From positions 1,119,001 through 1,183,000 of the forward strand of contig NZ_CP017174.1 of the NCBI RefSeq assembly GCF_006402735.1: a stretch of 64,000 nt of DNA. Reading direction: 5' to 3'. The notes under the pieces were generated by a model. The model did no database searches and was not told where the DNA came from. It saw nothing but the letters and a program-made list of their open reading frames with translations. Position 1 is the stretch's first letter, and each line of letters opens with the position of its first letter. A program made the position numbers and the translations under genes. The DNA comes from Myxococcus xanthus. GTDB lineage: Bacteria > Myxococcota > Myxococcia > Myxococcales > Myxococcaceae. This document shows, piece after piece, positions 1 through 9,175 of the stretch.

Positions 1-1374
1 ACGCTCTTCAGCGTGCTGCACCCGGATGAGCCCGACCGGCTCACCGGCCTGATTCTCACCGCGCTGGACAAGCAGGGGCGCTGGTCCGGAGAGCTGGAGT
101 TCAAGCGCCGCGACGGCACCACCTGCTGGTGCGAGTCCGTCGTCGTGCCGCTGCGCGACAGCGAGGGGCGCGCCATCGCCAACATCATGGTCCACCGCGA
201 CACGACGGAGCGGAAGCAGCTCCAGGCGCACCTGGTGGTGGCGGACCGGCTGGCGTCGGTGGGCACGCTGGGCGCGGGCGTGGCGCACGAAATCAACAAC
301 CCGCTGGCCTACATGCTCGTCAACCTGCACCTCATCCGCGAAGGGCTGGAGCGGTTGGAGAGCCAGGCGCCCGCGGCGCCCGTGGCGTCGTTGCAGCAGT
401 TGGTGCGTGAGACAGCGGAAGGCGCGGAGCGCATCGCCACCATCGTCCGCGACCTGAAGGTCTTCGCGCGCGGCGAGCAGGAGGCGCGGCTGATGCCGGT
501 GGACGTGCGCCGGGCGGTGGAGCTGGCGTGCAAGATGGCGGACAACGTCATCCGCCACCGGGCGCGGCTGGTGACGGAGTTCGAGCCGGTGGCGCCAGTG
601 GAGGCCAGCGAGTCGCGGCTGTGCCAGGTGTTCCTCAACCTGCTGCTCAACGCGGCGCAGGCGATTCCGGAGGAGGGCACGCCGGGCGTGGAGCACGAGA
701 TTCGCGTGGTCATCCGCGCCGGAGAGAGGGACCGGGTGGTGGTGGAGGTCCGCGACACGGGCATGGGCATGGGCCAGGAGGTGCTGGGCCGCATCTTCGA
801 CCCGTTCTTCACCACCAAGCCGGTGGGCGTGGGCACGGGGCTGGGGCTGTCCATCTGCCACGGCATCATCGAATCCATGGGCGGCTCCATCCAGGCGGAG
901 AGCGAGCCGGGCCGGGGCAGCACGTTCCGCGTGGTGCTGTGCGCAGCCACGCGCGAGCTGGAGGTGCTGCCGCGCCTATCCGCCGCCATGCAGGCCAATG
1001 CGCGCGCGCGCATCCTGGTGGTGGATGACGAGCCCAACGTGACGCTGGCGCTCCAGCGCTCGCTGGCCGCGGACCACGAGGTGGCCACCGCGAACAGCGC
1101 CCAGGCCGCGCTGCGGCTGGTGAACGACGGCGGCCGTTTCGACCTCATCCTCTGTGATGTGATGATGCCCGGGATGACGGGCATGGACCTGTACCACGAG
1201 CTGGGCCGCTGCGCCCCGGAGCAAGCTGGACGCATGGTGTTCATGACGGGTGGCGCCTTCACGCCGCGCACGGTGTCGTTCCTGCGTGACGTGCCCAACG
1301 CCAAGATTGCCAAGCCGCTGGACCTGATGCAGTTGCGCGAGCTCGTGGGCCGCTCCGCCGAGGCGGGGCGATGA
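1..1374 (+). CDS. Hybrid PAS histidine kinase-response regulator (5' end outside window)
   Basis: The frame is open from base 1, so the true start lies upstream. What is visible is the end of a PAS/PAC sensor domain (to about nt 210), then a dimerisation/phosphoacceptor H-box AHEINNPL with the phosphorylatable His at nt 286. An HATPase_c domain follows with N-box LLLNAAQAI, G1 box DTGMGMG, FFTTK and GTGLGLSI (to about nt 950). From about nt 1010 there is a C-terminal receiver (LVVDDEP, phospho-acceptor Asp at nt 1156, Lys in AKPLD). No membrane segment is seen in this part, so it is probably a cytosolic hybrid kinase. The stop overlaps the next start as ATGA, which suggests translational coupling to the transporter gene. 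The input signal is not visible. Confidence 0.9.
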   Translation, partial: TLFSVLHPDEPDRLTGLILTALDKQGRWSGELEFKRRDGTTCWCESVVVPLRDSEGRAIANIMVHRDTTERKQLQAHLVVADRLASVGTLGAGVAHEINNPLAYMLVNLHLIREGLERLESQAPAAPVASLQQLVRETAEGAERIATIVRDLKVFARGEQEARLMPVDVRRAVELACKMADNVIRHRARLVTEFEPVAPVEASESRLCQVFLNLLLNAAQAIPEEGTPGVEHEIRVVIRAGERDRVVVEVRDTGMGMGQEVLGRIFDPFFTTKPVGVGTGLGLSICHGIIESMGGSIQAESEPGRGSTFRVVLCAATRELEVLPRLSAAMQANARARILVVDDEPNVTLALQRSLAADHEVATANSAQAALRLVNDGGRFDLILCDVMMPGMTGMDLYHELGRCAPEQAGRMVFMTGGAFTPRTVSFLRDVPNAKIAKPLDLMQLRELVGRSAEAGR

Positions 1375-3149
1375 GCCACCCGGTGAGTGGCCTCTCTGGA
1401 ACGGACCCTTCGGAGGCCGCGCCCGCGCCCTCCCTGTCCCTGGTGACGGAGCGCCCCGCGGCGCTGGAGTTGACGACGCGCGCGCTGGGCATGGGCCTGC
1501 TCATTGGTGGGCTGCTGGCCGTCACCAATGTGTACATGGGGTTGAAGACGGGCTGGTGGGAGAGCGGCTCCGTCACCGCCGCGGTGCTGGGCTTCAGCGC
1601 GCTGGCCTCGGTGTCCCGCAGGCGCGGCGTGCCCTATACGCCGTTGGAGAACAACCTCACGCAGACGGCCGCGGCGGCCGTGGGTGCCATGCCGGCGGCG
1701 GCGGGCCTCTTGGGCGCGTTGCCAGCGCTGACGCTGCTGGGCACCTCCGTCCCGGGCTGGGGTGTGGCGGTGTGGAGCGTGGCGCTGGGGGTGTTGGGCG
1801 TACTCGCCGCGCACCTGCTGCGGCGTCGGCTGGTGGCTCAGGAGGCCCTGCCGTTTCCCACCGGCATCGCCACTGCGGAGCTGATTACCGCGATGCACGC
1901 GTCCACGGGCGACACGGTCCGCGCGGGCCGTGGACGGCTGCTGGCGGGCGCGGGCGCGGTGGCGGTGGCGGTCACCGCCGCGCGGGATGCGTTCAAATGG
2001 CTGCCTGGGATGACGGCGCTGCCCGGCACGCTGGCGGGCCTCCCCGCCGCGTCGCTGACGTGGGGCGTGGGGTGGAGCCCCATGCTGCTGGCCATTGGAA
2101 TGATGACGGGGCCGCGCCTGGGCCTGAGCATGCTGGCGGGCGCGGCGGTGGCGTGGGGCGTGCTGGCGCCGGGGCTCGCGGGCGCGGGTGTGCTGGCGGA
2201 CACGCGCTACGAGACGCTCTCCGCCTGGCTCACGTGGCCGGGCGTGGGGCTGATGGTGGGCTCGGCCCTGGCGGCGCTGCTGGCTCAGGCGCGCGACTTC
2301 CTGAGTGCGGCGCGTGACGTGGGCAGCCTGGGGCGGGGCGCGGCGGTGCCGTCCTGGGCGCTGGGCGCGGGCCTGGCGGCGTGCGTGCTGGCGGTGGTGG
2401 TGGGCGCGGCGCTGTTCGGCCTCAGCGTGCCGTACATGTTGCTGGCGCTGGTGCTGGTGCTGCCCCTGTGCGCGGTGTGCGCGCGCGGCGCCGGACAGGT
2501 GGACGTGTCCCCCGTGACGCAGATGGGGCAGGTGACGCAGGTCATCTTCGGCGCGCTGCTGCCGGGGGCCATGGCGCCCAACGTCGCCGCGGGCGCCGTG
2601 GTGTCAGGTGCGGCCGCGCAGACGGGCGTCAGCATGTGGTCGCTCAAGGCGGGGCACCTGCTGGGGGCCTCCGCGCGTCACCAGCTCGCCGCGCAGCTCG
2701 TGGGCGTGCTGGCGGGTTCGGTGGTGGGGGTGCCTGTGTACCTGCTGCTGTCCAGGACGCACGGCCTGGGCTCGGAGGCGCTGCCCGCGCCCTTCGCTCA
2801 CCAGTTCCGCGCGGTGGCGGAGGTGGCGGTGCGAGGGTTGGACGGGCTGCCGCCTCACGCGGCGCTGGCGGCCTGCGTGGCCGTGGGCGTGGGCGCGCTG
2901 CTCACCCTGGTCTCCCGCGGCCGGGCGGCGCGGTGGCTGCCGCTGCCGGTGGCGCTGGGCATCGGCTTCATCCTGCCGGCCTACTACGCGGTGACCCTGT
3001 GCCTGGGCGCACTGGGACTGGCGGCGGCGCGTTGGCGCTGGCCCCAGGCCGCGGACCGGGACACGTCCACGCTGGCGGCGGGCGCCATCGCGGGCGAGTC
3101 GCTGGCAGGCGTGCTCATCGCCGCGCTGATGGCCTTCGGCCTCACGTAG
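1371..3149 (+). CDS. OPT-family oligopeptide/metal-chelate transporter
   Basis: A 592-residue polytopic membrane protein made almost entirely of hydrophobic segments. Family-typical motifs of the OPT/YSL superfamily are present: NVYMGLKTGW (residues 53-62) in the first membrane hairpin and ALPFPTGIATAEL (159-171). Members take up oligopeptides or metal-chelate complexes by proton symport; the substrate here cannot be told from sequence. It is slightly shorter than many bacterial OPT proteins (inference from memory of the family). The start overlaps the upstream kinase stop by four bases, so the pair probably forms an operon. It converges with the large kinase gene and overlaps its 3' end by 8 bp. 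Confidence 0.88.
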   Translation: MSHPVSGLSGTDPSEAAPAPSLSLVTERPAALELTTRALGMGLLIGGLLAVTNVYMGLKTGWWESGSVTAAVLGFSALASVSRRRGVPYTPLENNLTQTAAAAVGAMPAAAGLLGALPALTLLGTSVPGWGVAVWSVALGVLGVLAAHLLRRRLVAQEALPFPTGIATAELITAMHASTGDTVRAGRGRLLAGAGAVAVAVTAARDAFKWLPGMTALPGTLAGLPAASLTWGVGWSPMLLAIGMMTGPRLGLSMLAGAAVAWGVLAPGLAGAGVLADTRYETLSAWLTWPGVGLMVGSALAALLAQARDFLSAARDVGSLGRGAAVPSWALGAGLAACVLAVVVGAALFGLSVPYMLLALVLVLPLCAVCARGAGQVDVSPVTQMGQVTQVIFGALLPGAMAPNVAAGAVVSGAAAQTGVSMWSLKAGHLLGASARHQLAAQLVGVLAGSVVGVPVYLLLSRTHGLGSEALPAPFAHQFRAVAEVAVRGLDGLPPHAALAACVAVGVGALLTLVSRGRAARWLPLPVALGIGFILPAYYAVTLCLGALGLAAARWRWPQAADRDTSTLAAGAIAGESLAGVLIAALMAFGLT

Positions 3150-6100
3150 CCGGCGAAGACTCGTGCACCTTCTCCAGTGAGCGGCGGATGCGGCCCTCCA
3201 TGAGATTGGGCACGTGCCGCGCGCGCTCCAGGGCCTCGCCCAGCACGCGCGCAGCTTCTTCCCGGTCGCCCCGGCGCAGCGCCGCCAGCCCCATCATCTC
3301 CAGGACCTCCAGCGGCTCCTGCTCCACGGACACCTGCGCGGAGCGCTCGCGCAGGGACCACCACGCCTCGGGGGCGGCGTCGCGGGTGGCCAGCTCCACC
3401 ATGGAGAAGAGGACCTCCTCCGACGGGCTCAGCTCCACGCCCGGCGGGCCTTCCGCCATCACCTGCCGCACCTGGGCCAGCACCTCGCGGGCACGGGTGT
3501 GTCGGCCCATCCAGGCCAGGGCCCGCGCCTGGAGCAGCAGGGCCCACGGGCGCGACGCCACCTCCGGGTGCCGTCGCTCCAAGGCAATGGCGCGAGCGAT
3601 GTGGGGCGCCGCGGCGTCGGCGTCGCCGGCCTGGTAGTGCAGCTCGCCGAGGTTGTGCTCCGCGAAGTACTCCCAGCCCACCATGCCCAGCTCGCGGCCC
3701 AGGTGCATGAAGCGCTCCTGGTCCTTCAGCGCCCGCGTCAGCTCCTTGCGCGCCACCCACAAGTTGCGCCGGTTGTTGATGGCGCTGCCCAGGTGGAAGT
3801 GGTCGCCGCGCTCGGTGCAGGCGGTGATGACCTCGGTGAGCACGTGCTCCGTCTCGTCGATGTCGCCCAGGTTGGGAAGGATGACGGCCAGCAGCAGCTG
3901 CGCCACCACCTGCGTCTCATAGCCAGCATCGCCCAGGCGGCGCGCGCGCTCGGCGGCGGCCTCCAGGGGCATGCGCGCTTCCTGCCACTCACCCTTGCGG
4001 AACTGGGCGCGTCCCAGCGCCAGCAGCAGCCGAGCCTGTACGTAGGGCGAGGCCACGGTGGCCGCCAGGTGCTGGGCCTCCAGCGCGCGGGCCTCGCTGC
4101 GCGTGTAGTCGTTCACCCAGTCCAGCGCCATGGCCTCGTCCAGCAGCAGCTCCACCTCCGTGCGCGTGTGGCCCAGCCGGCGGGCGCGCTCGCGGGCCGC
4201 GGCGAAGTCCGCCAGCGAGTCGTCATACCGGCCAATGCGGATGCGCATCAGGCCCCGGCCGCGCAGCGCGGTGAGGCAGCGCAGCTCGTCGGTGGGCTCC
4301 AGCAGCTCCAGCGCCCGCGTGTACATGGCCTCGGCGTCGAGGAACGCGTGGCGGCCCCGGGCGGACTCGGCCAGGTCGATGGAGAGCGCGGCGGCCTCGT
4401 CGCGGCGCCCGGCGGCGGCCGCGTGCAGGGCCAGGCGAGGCAGGCGCTGGCGCTCACCGGCGCCGGCCGCGCTGAGGAAGTAGCGGTAGGCGGCGTGATG
4501 GACGTGCTCGCGCTCGGCGGCGGGCAGGGTGGCGGCCACCGCCTCGCGCAGCAGCTCGTTGCGGAAGCTCAACCCTTCGTGGCGGTGGGATACCAGCAGG
4601 CCGGAGTCCAGGAGCCGCTTGGTGGCGTGGCCCGCGTCCAGGGGGAATCCGCCCGCGGCGCCTTCGCGCTCCAGCTCACGAACCACGCCTTCGGCCGTGG
4701 CCGCGGTGAAGTCCGTGCCCAGCATCGCGCACAGGCGCGCGTGCGCGGCCAGTGATGGCGGCAGCGCGCCCAGCTCGCGGTCCGCCAGCCACTCCACCAG
4801 CCGCAGCTCGGGCACCTTCTCCAGCCCGTCTGTGACGAGGTACCAGCTCCCGCCTGGCGCGCGCTGGCGCACCAGGCCCTGGCGCTTGAGGCCGCGCACC
4901 AGCTCCACCAGGTAGAGGGGGACGTATTGCGCGCGCTCGACGATGCGCTCCACCGCTTGCGCGGGCACGTTCTCCACCGGCTTGAGCAGCAGGCGGCACA
5001 GCGACTGCGCCTGGTCGGCCGCCAGCACCGGCAGGGCCAACGTGGCCTGCTTCGCGGCGCGAGTGCCCCAGGTGGGACGGCTCTTCTCGAAGCCCGGGCG
5101 CGCCAGCACGCACACCCACAGCGGGACACTGGCCTCGGCGAGGCAGGCGTACTCCAGTGCGTCCAGCGCCGTCTCCTCCGCGAAGTGCGCGTCGTCCAGG
5201 ACGAGGCACAGCGGACGCTCGCGGGCATTGGCGGCCAGCAGCTCACCGGCGGCGCGCATGGCCAGCGAGCGAAGCGCACCGGGCGCGGCGGCCCAGCTCT
5301 GGAGCTCCGGACCACCGGGCGTGTACCAACCCAGCGTGGCGGCCACGCCGGGCCACAGCTCGGTGCCCAGCGTGGGGCCCAGGCGCTGGAGGATGGCGGC
5401 GCGTGTCTGCTGCTCGGTGTCCGTGTCGTCGCGCTCGAAGGCGTTGAGGGCGCACCGCAGCAGCGTGCGCAGGGTGCCGTCGGGGTCGCCCTGCACCGGC
5501 TCCCGGGAGCGCGAGCAGTACACCCGCGCGTGGGGCAGCAGCAGGCGGAGGCGGCGGGCGAGGGTGGCGGCCAGGTGGCTCTTGCCCAGGCCGCGCTCGC
5601 TCAAAACGGTGACGATGGTGGGCGTGGCGCCGCCCACCGCGGAGCGTGCGCTCTCCAGCAGCTCGGCCAGCTCCGCCTCGCGGCCCACCAGCACCTCGCT
5701 GCCCAGCTGGAGGACGGTGATGTCCGGACGGGGCGCGGCGCCTGGCGGCGCGGGGCGCAGCAGGCCCCGCAGCTCCGGCACCTCCATGCAGGGCACTTCG
5801 GGCACGGCCTCGGCGGCGGCGGGAGACAGCAGGAGGCCATGGGCCTCGGGCCCGCTGGGATAGCGGTCCTCGCGGGACAGGATGGCGCCCAGGTAGCGCG
5901 GCGCGCCGGTGGGGCGGCGCTGCACGGTGACGGCGGACACGTCCACGAGGCCGTTGGGCGACAGGCCCCGCTCCGCCAGCCCTTCCGCGGCGCGCATGGC
6001 GCGGCGCACCGGGTTCTCTCCCGCGTCCGGGTCGAAGACGGCGGCGATGCGCTGGGCGTCGGAGAAGGCCAGGTGGCCGCCATAGGAGGCCAGGGCCTTC

Positions 6101-7155
6101 TGGAGCGATACGGGGTTGGCGCGCGAGGTGAGGAACAGGATGGCGACGGAGCGGCGCACCTGTGCGGGGCGCGGCTCGCCCGGCGCCGCGGGCCGAGGCG
6201 TCGCGGGCTCGGTGGCGCGGAGGGCGTGCTCGAAGGCCTCGCGTAGCGCGCTGCCCAGCGCGGCGGCGTTCTCCGGACGGCGGGCGGGCTCCTTCGCCAG
6301 ACAGCGCAGCACCACCTCCTCCACCGCGGGCGCCACGGGCGCGAAGTCGGACGGGGGCGGGGGGCGCAGCGACAGGTGGGCCTGGAGCACGTCCGGGGTG
6401 GGGCCGAAGAAGGGCGGCCGTCCAGTGAGCATCTCGTAGAGGAGGACGCCCAGCGCGTACACGTCCGTGCGCGTGGAGATGTCCGCGTTGCCCGCACATT
6501 GCTCGGGGGCCATGTACTCCGCGGTACCGGCGAAGCCAGACGCGTCACTGGGCGTGGAGGCATCGCTGGGCTGCGAGGCGCTCTCCGTGGTGGCGCCCCG
6601 CACCAGGCCGAAGTCGAAGACGCGCACGCGGCCCGTCGCTTCGTCGACGAAGAGGTGCTCCGGCTTGAGGTCGCAGTGGGCGAGCCCGTGCGCGTGGACC
6701 TGGGCCACCGTGTCCACCACGGCCAGCGCGCGGAGGGCCAGCTCTTCAGGGGGCAACGGTCCCGCGGCGCGAGCCAGCCGGTCCGCCAGGGTGGGCAGCG
6801 GCACGTACTCCATGGCCAGGAAGCGCGCGCCGCCCGTCAGCGCGCCCGCCTCGTAGAGCGCGGGCACCGTGGGCGGCCCGAGCACGCGCAGTGCCTCCGA
6901 CTCACGGGCGAGCTGGGCGCGGCCCAACCAGTTGCTCCCACGGGCCACCTTGATGGCCACACGCAGGCCGTCCGCTGCGCGCAGGGCGCCCAGCAGCACG
7001 CCGAAGCCTCCCTGCGCGAAGACGCCGTCCACCTGGTAGCCCGGAACAGCGGGCACAGGGGGCGGCGAGGGCGTGTCTCCCTGAGGTGGCGGTCCTGGCG
7101 GGCACGGCGCGTGAGAGCCTTCCCAGCGCCGTCCGCATGTCTGGCATCGCGGCAC
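3142..7155 (-). CDS. Giant Ser/Thr protein kinase with AAA ATPase and TPR repeats
   Basis: A 1337-residue soluble regulator. Residues 4-18 have a CxxC...C zinc-ribbon-like start. The Pkn2-type kinase domain spans about 40-310: glycine loop AQGGFG, VAIK with Lys69, HCDLKPEH (catalytic Asp162), DFG 181-183 and APE at about 216. The Arg of HRD is Cys, so it is a non-RD kinase. Residues about 334-480 (RRSVAILFLTSR...) resemble a degenerate nucleotide-cyclase fold. An AAA_16-type ATPase follows: Walker A RGLGKSH at 521-527 and LVLDDAH as Walker B. The C-terminal 400 residues are TPR-like helices. The architecture matches PknK/MalT-like signalling ATPases common in myxobacteria. No membrane segment is seen. 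The partner and target are unknown. Confidence 0.88.
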   Translation of the reverse strand: MPRCQTCGRRWEGSHAPCPPGPPPQGDTPSPPPVPAVPGYQVDGVFAQGGFGVLLGALRAADGLRVAIKVARGSNWLGRAQLARESEALRVLGPPTVPALYEAGALTGGARFLAMEYVPLPTLADRLARAAGPLPPEELALRALAVVDTVAQVHAHGLAHCDLKPEHLFVDEATGRVRVFDFGLVRGATTESASQPSDASTPSDASGFAGTAEYMAPEQCAGNADISTRTDVYALGVLLYEMLTGRPPFFGPTPDVLQAHLSLRPPPPSDFAPVAPAVEEVVLRCLAKEPARRPENAAALGSALREAFEHALRATEPATPRPAAPGEPRPAQVRRSVAILFLTSRANPVSLQKALASYGGHLAFSDAQRIAAVFDPDAGENPVRRAMRAAEGLAERGLSPNGLVDVSAVTVQRRPTGAPRYLGAILSREDRYPSGPEAHGLLLSPAAAEAVPEVPCMEVPELRGLLRPAPPGAAPRPDITVLQLGSEVLVGREAELAELLESARSAVGGATPTIVTVLSERGLGKSHLAATLARRLRLLLPHARVYCSRSREPVQGDPDGTLRTLLRCALNAFERDDTDTEQQTRAAILQRLGPTLGTELWPGVAATLGWYTPGGPELQSWAAAPGALRSLAMRAAGELLAANARERPLCLVLDDAHFAEETALDALEYACLAEASVPLWVCVLARPGFEKSRPTWGTRAAKQATLALPVLAADQAQSLCRLLLKPVENVPAQAVERIVERAQYVPLYLVELVRGLKRQGLVRQRAPGGSWYLVTDGLEKVPELRLVEWLADRELGALPPSLAAHARLCAMLGTDFTAATAEGVVRELEREGAAGGFPLDAGHATKRLLDSGLLVSHRHEGLSFRNELLREAVAATLPAAEREHVHHAAYRYFLSAAGAGERQRLPRLALHAAAAGRRDEAAALSIDLAESARGRHAFLDAEAMYTRALELLEPTDELRCLTALRGRGLMRIRIGRYDDSLADFAAARERARRLGHTRTEVELLLDEAMALDWVNDYTRSEARALEAQHLAATVASPYVQARLLLALGRAQFRKGEWQEARMPLEAAAERARRLGDAGYETQVVAQLLLAVILPNLGDIDETEHVLTEVITACTERGDHFHLGSAINNRRNLWVARKELTRALKDQERFMHLGRELGMVGWEYFAEHNLGELHYQAGDADAAAPHIARAIALERRHPEVASRPWALLLQARALAWMGRHTRAREVLAQVRQVMAEGPPGVELSPSEEVLFSMVELATRDAAPEAWWSLRERSAQVSVEQEPLEVLEMMGLAALRRGDREEAARVLGEALERARHVPNLMEGRIRRSLEKVHESSPAT

Positions 7156-7269
7156 GGAGGGGACTCTACGTCAGGTGTCTTCCGGTTTCAGAACGCCGGG
7201 GGGCGTCTACGTACCATCCCGGAGTGTCCACAGGTACCCGGAAAATCGTTCAGCTCTCCAGTCCCTCCA

Positions 7270-8613
7270 GGGCACCCGCACGATAGGTGCTCGGAATCGT
7301 TAGGGATAGCGGGAGCAAGGGTGGGCATAAGGTGGCAGGTGGGATTGGTCGCCCCCTTGCCATGGCCAGAACGGGAGAGACGACCTCGAGTGATGGGATG
7401 TCCCTGCTGCTCTTTGCGCGTTTTTCGGCGGTGGAGGACTCGAGGCGGCACGCGCAGAAAGTGGTCTTCCCGCTCGAACTGTTGCTGCTCATCGTCTTTG
7501 GAGCGGCGGTGAGGGACATGCCTGGATGGCAGGGGGCCGCGGACTTGGCGCGACTGAAGGAGGCATGGCTGCGCAAGCTGTGTCCCTGGGATAGCTCCGG
7601 GAGGCCGTCCGCCGATACCCTGGAGCGTGACATAGGGAGACTGGACGCGGAACTCTTCGCGGAGGGATTTTCGGTCTGGATGAGGGATGTGGCGGCACGG
7701 CGCGCGCTGCCTTCGAGCGGAGTGCAGCAGGTAGCCGTGGACGGCAAGAGTCTACGGGGGGGGGAGCACGTACGACGGGCGCGTCGAGCGTGCCGATGCA
7801 CCTTGTTCACACCTATCTGGTCGAGGGTCGCGACAGCCTCCTGGTGGGGCTGGTGCCCGCGCCAGGTGGTGCCTCGAGTGAGGCAGTGGTCGCCGCGGAC
7901 CTGCTGAGCCTGCTGGAGTTGACCGACACGGTGATGACAGGCGACGCGAACCTTCAGACGGGCGTCCTGGCCGACGGCATCGTGAATGCTGGGGAGAGGC
8001 TATGTCCTGGCCCTCAAAGGCAACCGGGGGCCTGTGCACGCCACGGTGTGCGAGACGTTGTGCGTCGTGGGCGGAAAAGACGTGCTGGATGAGGCATGGG
8101 CAGAGTCCTTGTGCGATTCACGCACGGACAGCGGGGAAGAAGCAGGCCATGGCCGAAAAGAGCAACGGCGTGGCTGGGCCTTCGACGTGAAGCACTTCCC
8201 CCGCGTGCAGCACTTCCTGCCGCACGCCAGGAGTGTGTTGGCGCTGGTTCGAGAGCGTTCTGTCGTTACGCTGAACGGCACCGAGACAAGCCGCGAGCTG
8301 CATTTCTTCGTCAGCACCCGCGAGCCCTCCGATGCCGAAGCCATGGCGATCTCCGTGCGTGCGCACTGGGAGGTGGAAAATGGGCTGCATCAGCGTCTGG
8401 ACGTCGTGCTGCATGAGGATGCCACGCGCATCCACAATGGCCCAGGCGCTCAGAACCTCGCCGTGGTACGCCGAGCCGCTTTCGCCGTCCTGAAGGCTGA
8501 CACCTCGTTCAAGGCAATTCTGCCCAGACGCGTGCGGCGGGCTGGTCACGACGACACCTACCGCACCCACCTCCTCACCCTCGTCATTTTATAGGCCTAT
8601 CGTGCGGGTACCC
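7270..8613 (+). mobile_element. Decayed ISAs1-like insertion sequence
   Basis: Terminal inverted repeats are visible: 18 bases at 7270-7287 (gggcacccgcacgatagg) and the reverse complement at 8596-8613, 17 of 18 matching. They enclose one transposase reading frame broken twice, and the size (about 1.34 kb) suits the ISAs1 family. I could not find a convincing target-site duplication outside the repeats. The element sits directly upstream of the large kinase gene and marks the left edge of the low-G+C island. Confidence 0.75.
7362..8594 (+). pseudogene. ISAs1-family transposase, two frameshifts
   Basis: The N-terminal part (FARFSAVEDSRRHAQK, the DDE_Tnp_1-associated region, then VAVDGKSLRG with the first catalytic Asp) reads in one frame up to a run of nine G at 7756-7764. 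It continues in the -1 frame (MHLVHTYLVEG..., VMTGDAN with the second Asp) and returns to the first frame near 8000 (GYVLALKGNRG, then HWEVENGLHQRLDVVLHEDA carrying the catalytic Glu region, then FAVLK). Together the pieces give an almost complete transposase. Start 7362 is the first ATG in good context; 7398 is an alternative. The G9 tract could be an ordinary indel or a slippage site, but the second break makes inactivity likely. Confidence 0.8.
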
Positions 8614-9175
8614 AGGGGGGCAGGGAGGGTGACCTCCCTGGTCTACCCGACCGCTCACCGACACCAACGACTGTAGGCCTATAATTACCACCCTCCCCAT
8701 TCCACCACTTGGATTCCTCCTTCGCCAAAACCATGGCGCATTCGCACGAATCGACGGAAGTATTCATTTGCGCCAACCGGCCAATGGAGTCCATGCACAC
8801 CCAAATCGTTGCCACTGGAGCTCACAAACGAAGAAGCCGCAAGTTCGACCAAGCGTGCCACATCCACCTTGACGCAGCCACCCCTTCTTAGATAGTCAAA
8901 AATAGCGCCTTCCCGCCAAGTCAAAATTCACTAAGCCACCCCGTTTACCCTAGGCGGAAACCCCCACACACCGACCAATGCGCCAACGGCCCCGCCAGGC
9001 TCACCCCCGCCATGGACTCAATCAAACACAAGGAAGCGACCACATACCGCAACCACTCCAGGCGAAAAATATCCAGGACCCAAATACCGCCGCCACACAA
9101 GAACTAAGCCCCAGAATCCTCCAGCCATCAATGCGTAACCACGCAGAACCCAAGCGGAACACGCCAAATACCTCC
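8614..9175. other. Gene-free stretch of lower G+C upstream of the island operon
   Basis: About 560 bases without a gene I can support. A ten-base palindrome ATAGGCCTAT at 8591-8600, just inside the IS end, is echoed by TAGGCCTATA at 8674-8683. A 79-codon frame on the minus strand (8685-8924) has no recognisable motif. The promoter of the following lipoprotein gene presumably lies here, but no clear -35/-10 pair stood out. Confidence 0.5.

Noticed and set aside
8685-8924. A 79-codon minus-strand frame in the low-GC gap before the lipoprotein gene.
   Set aside because: No motif, no clear start signal, and it lies in IS-flanking sequence of unusual composition.
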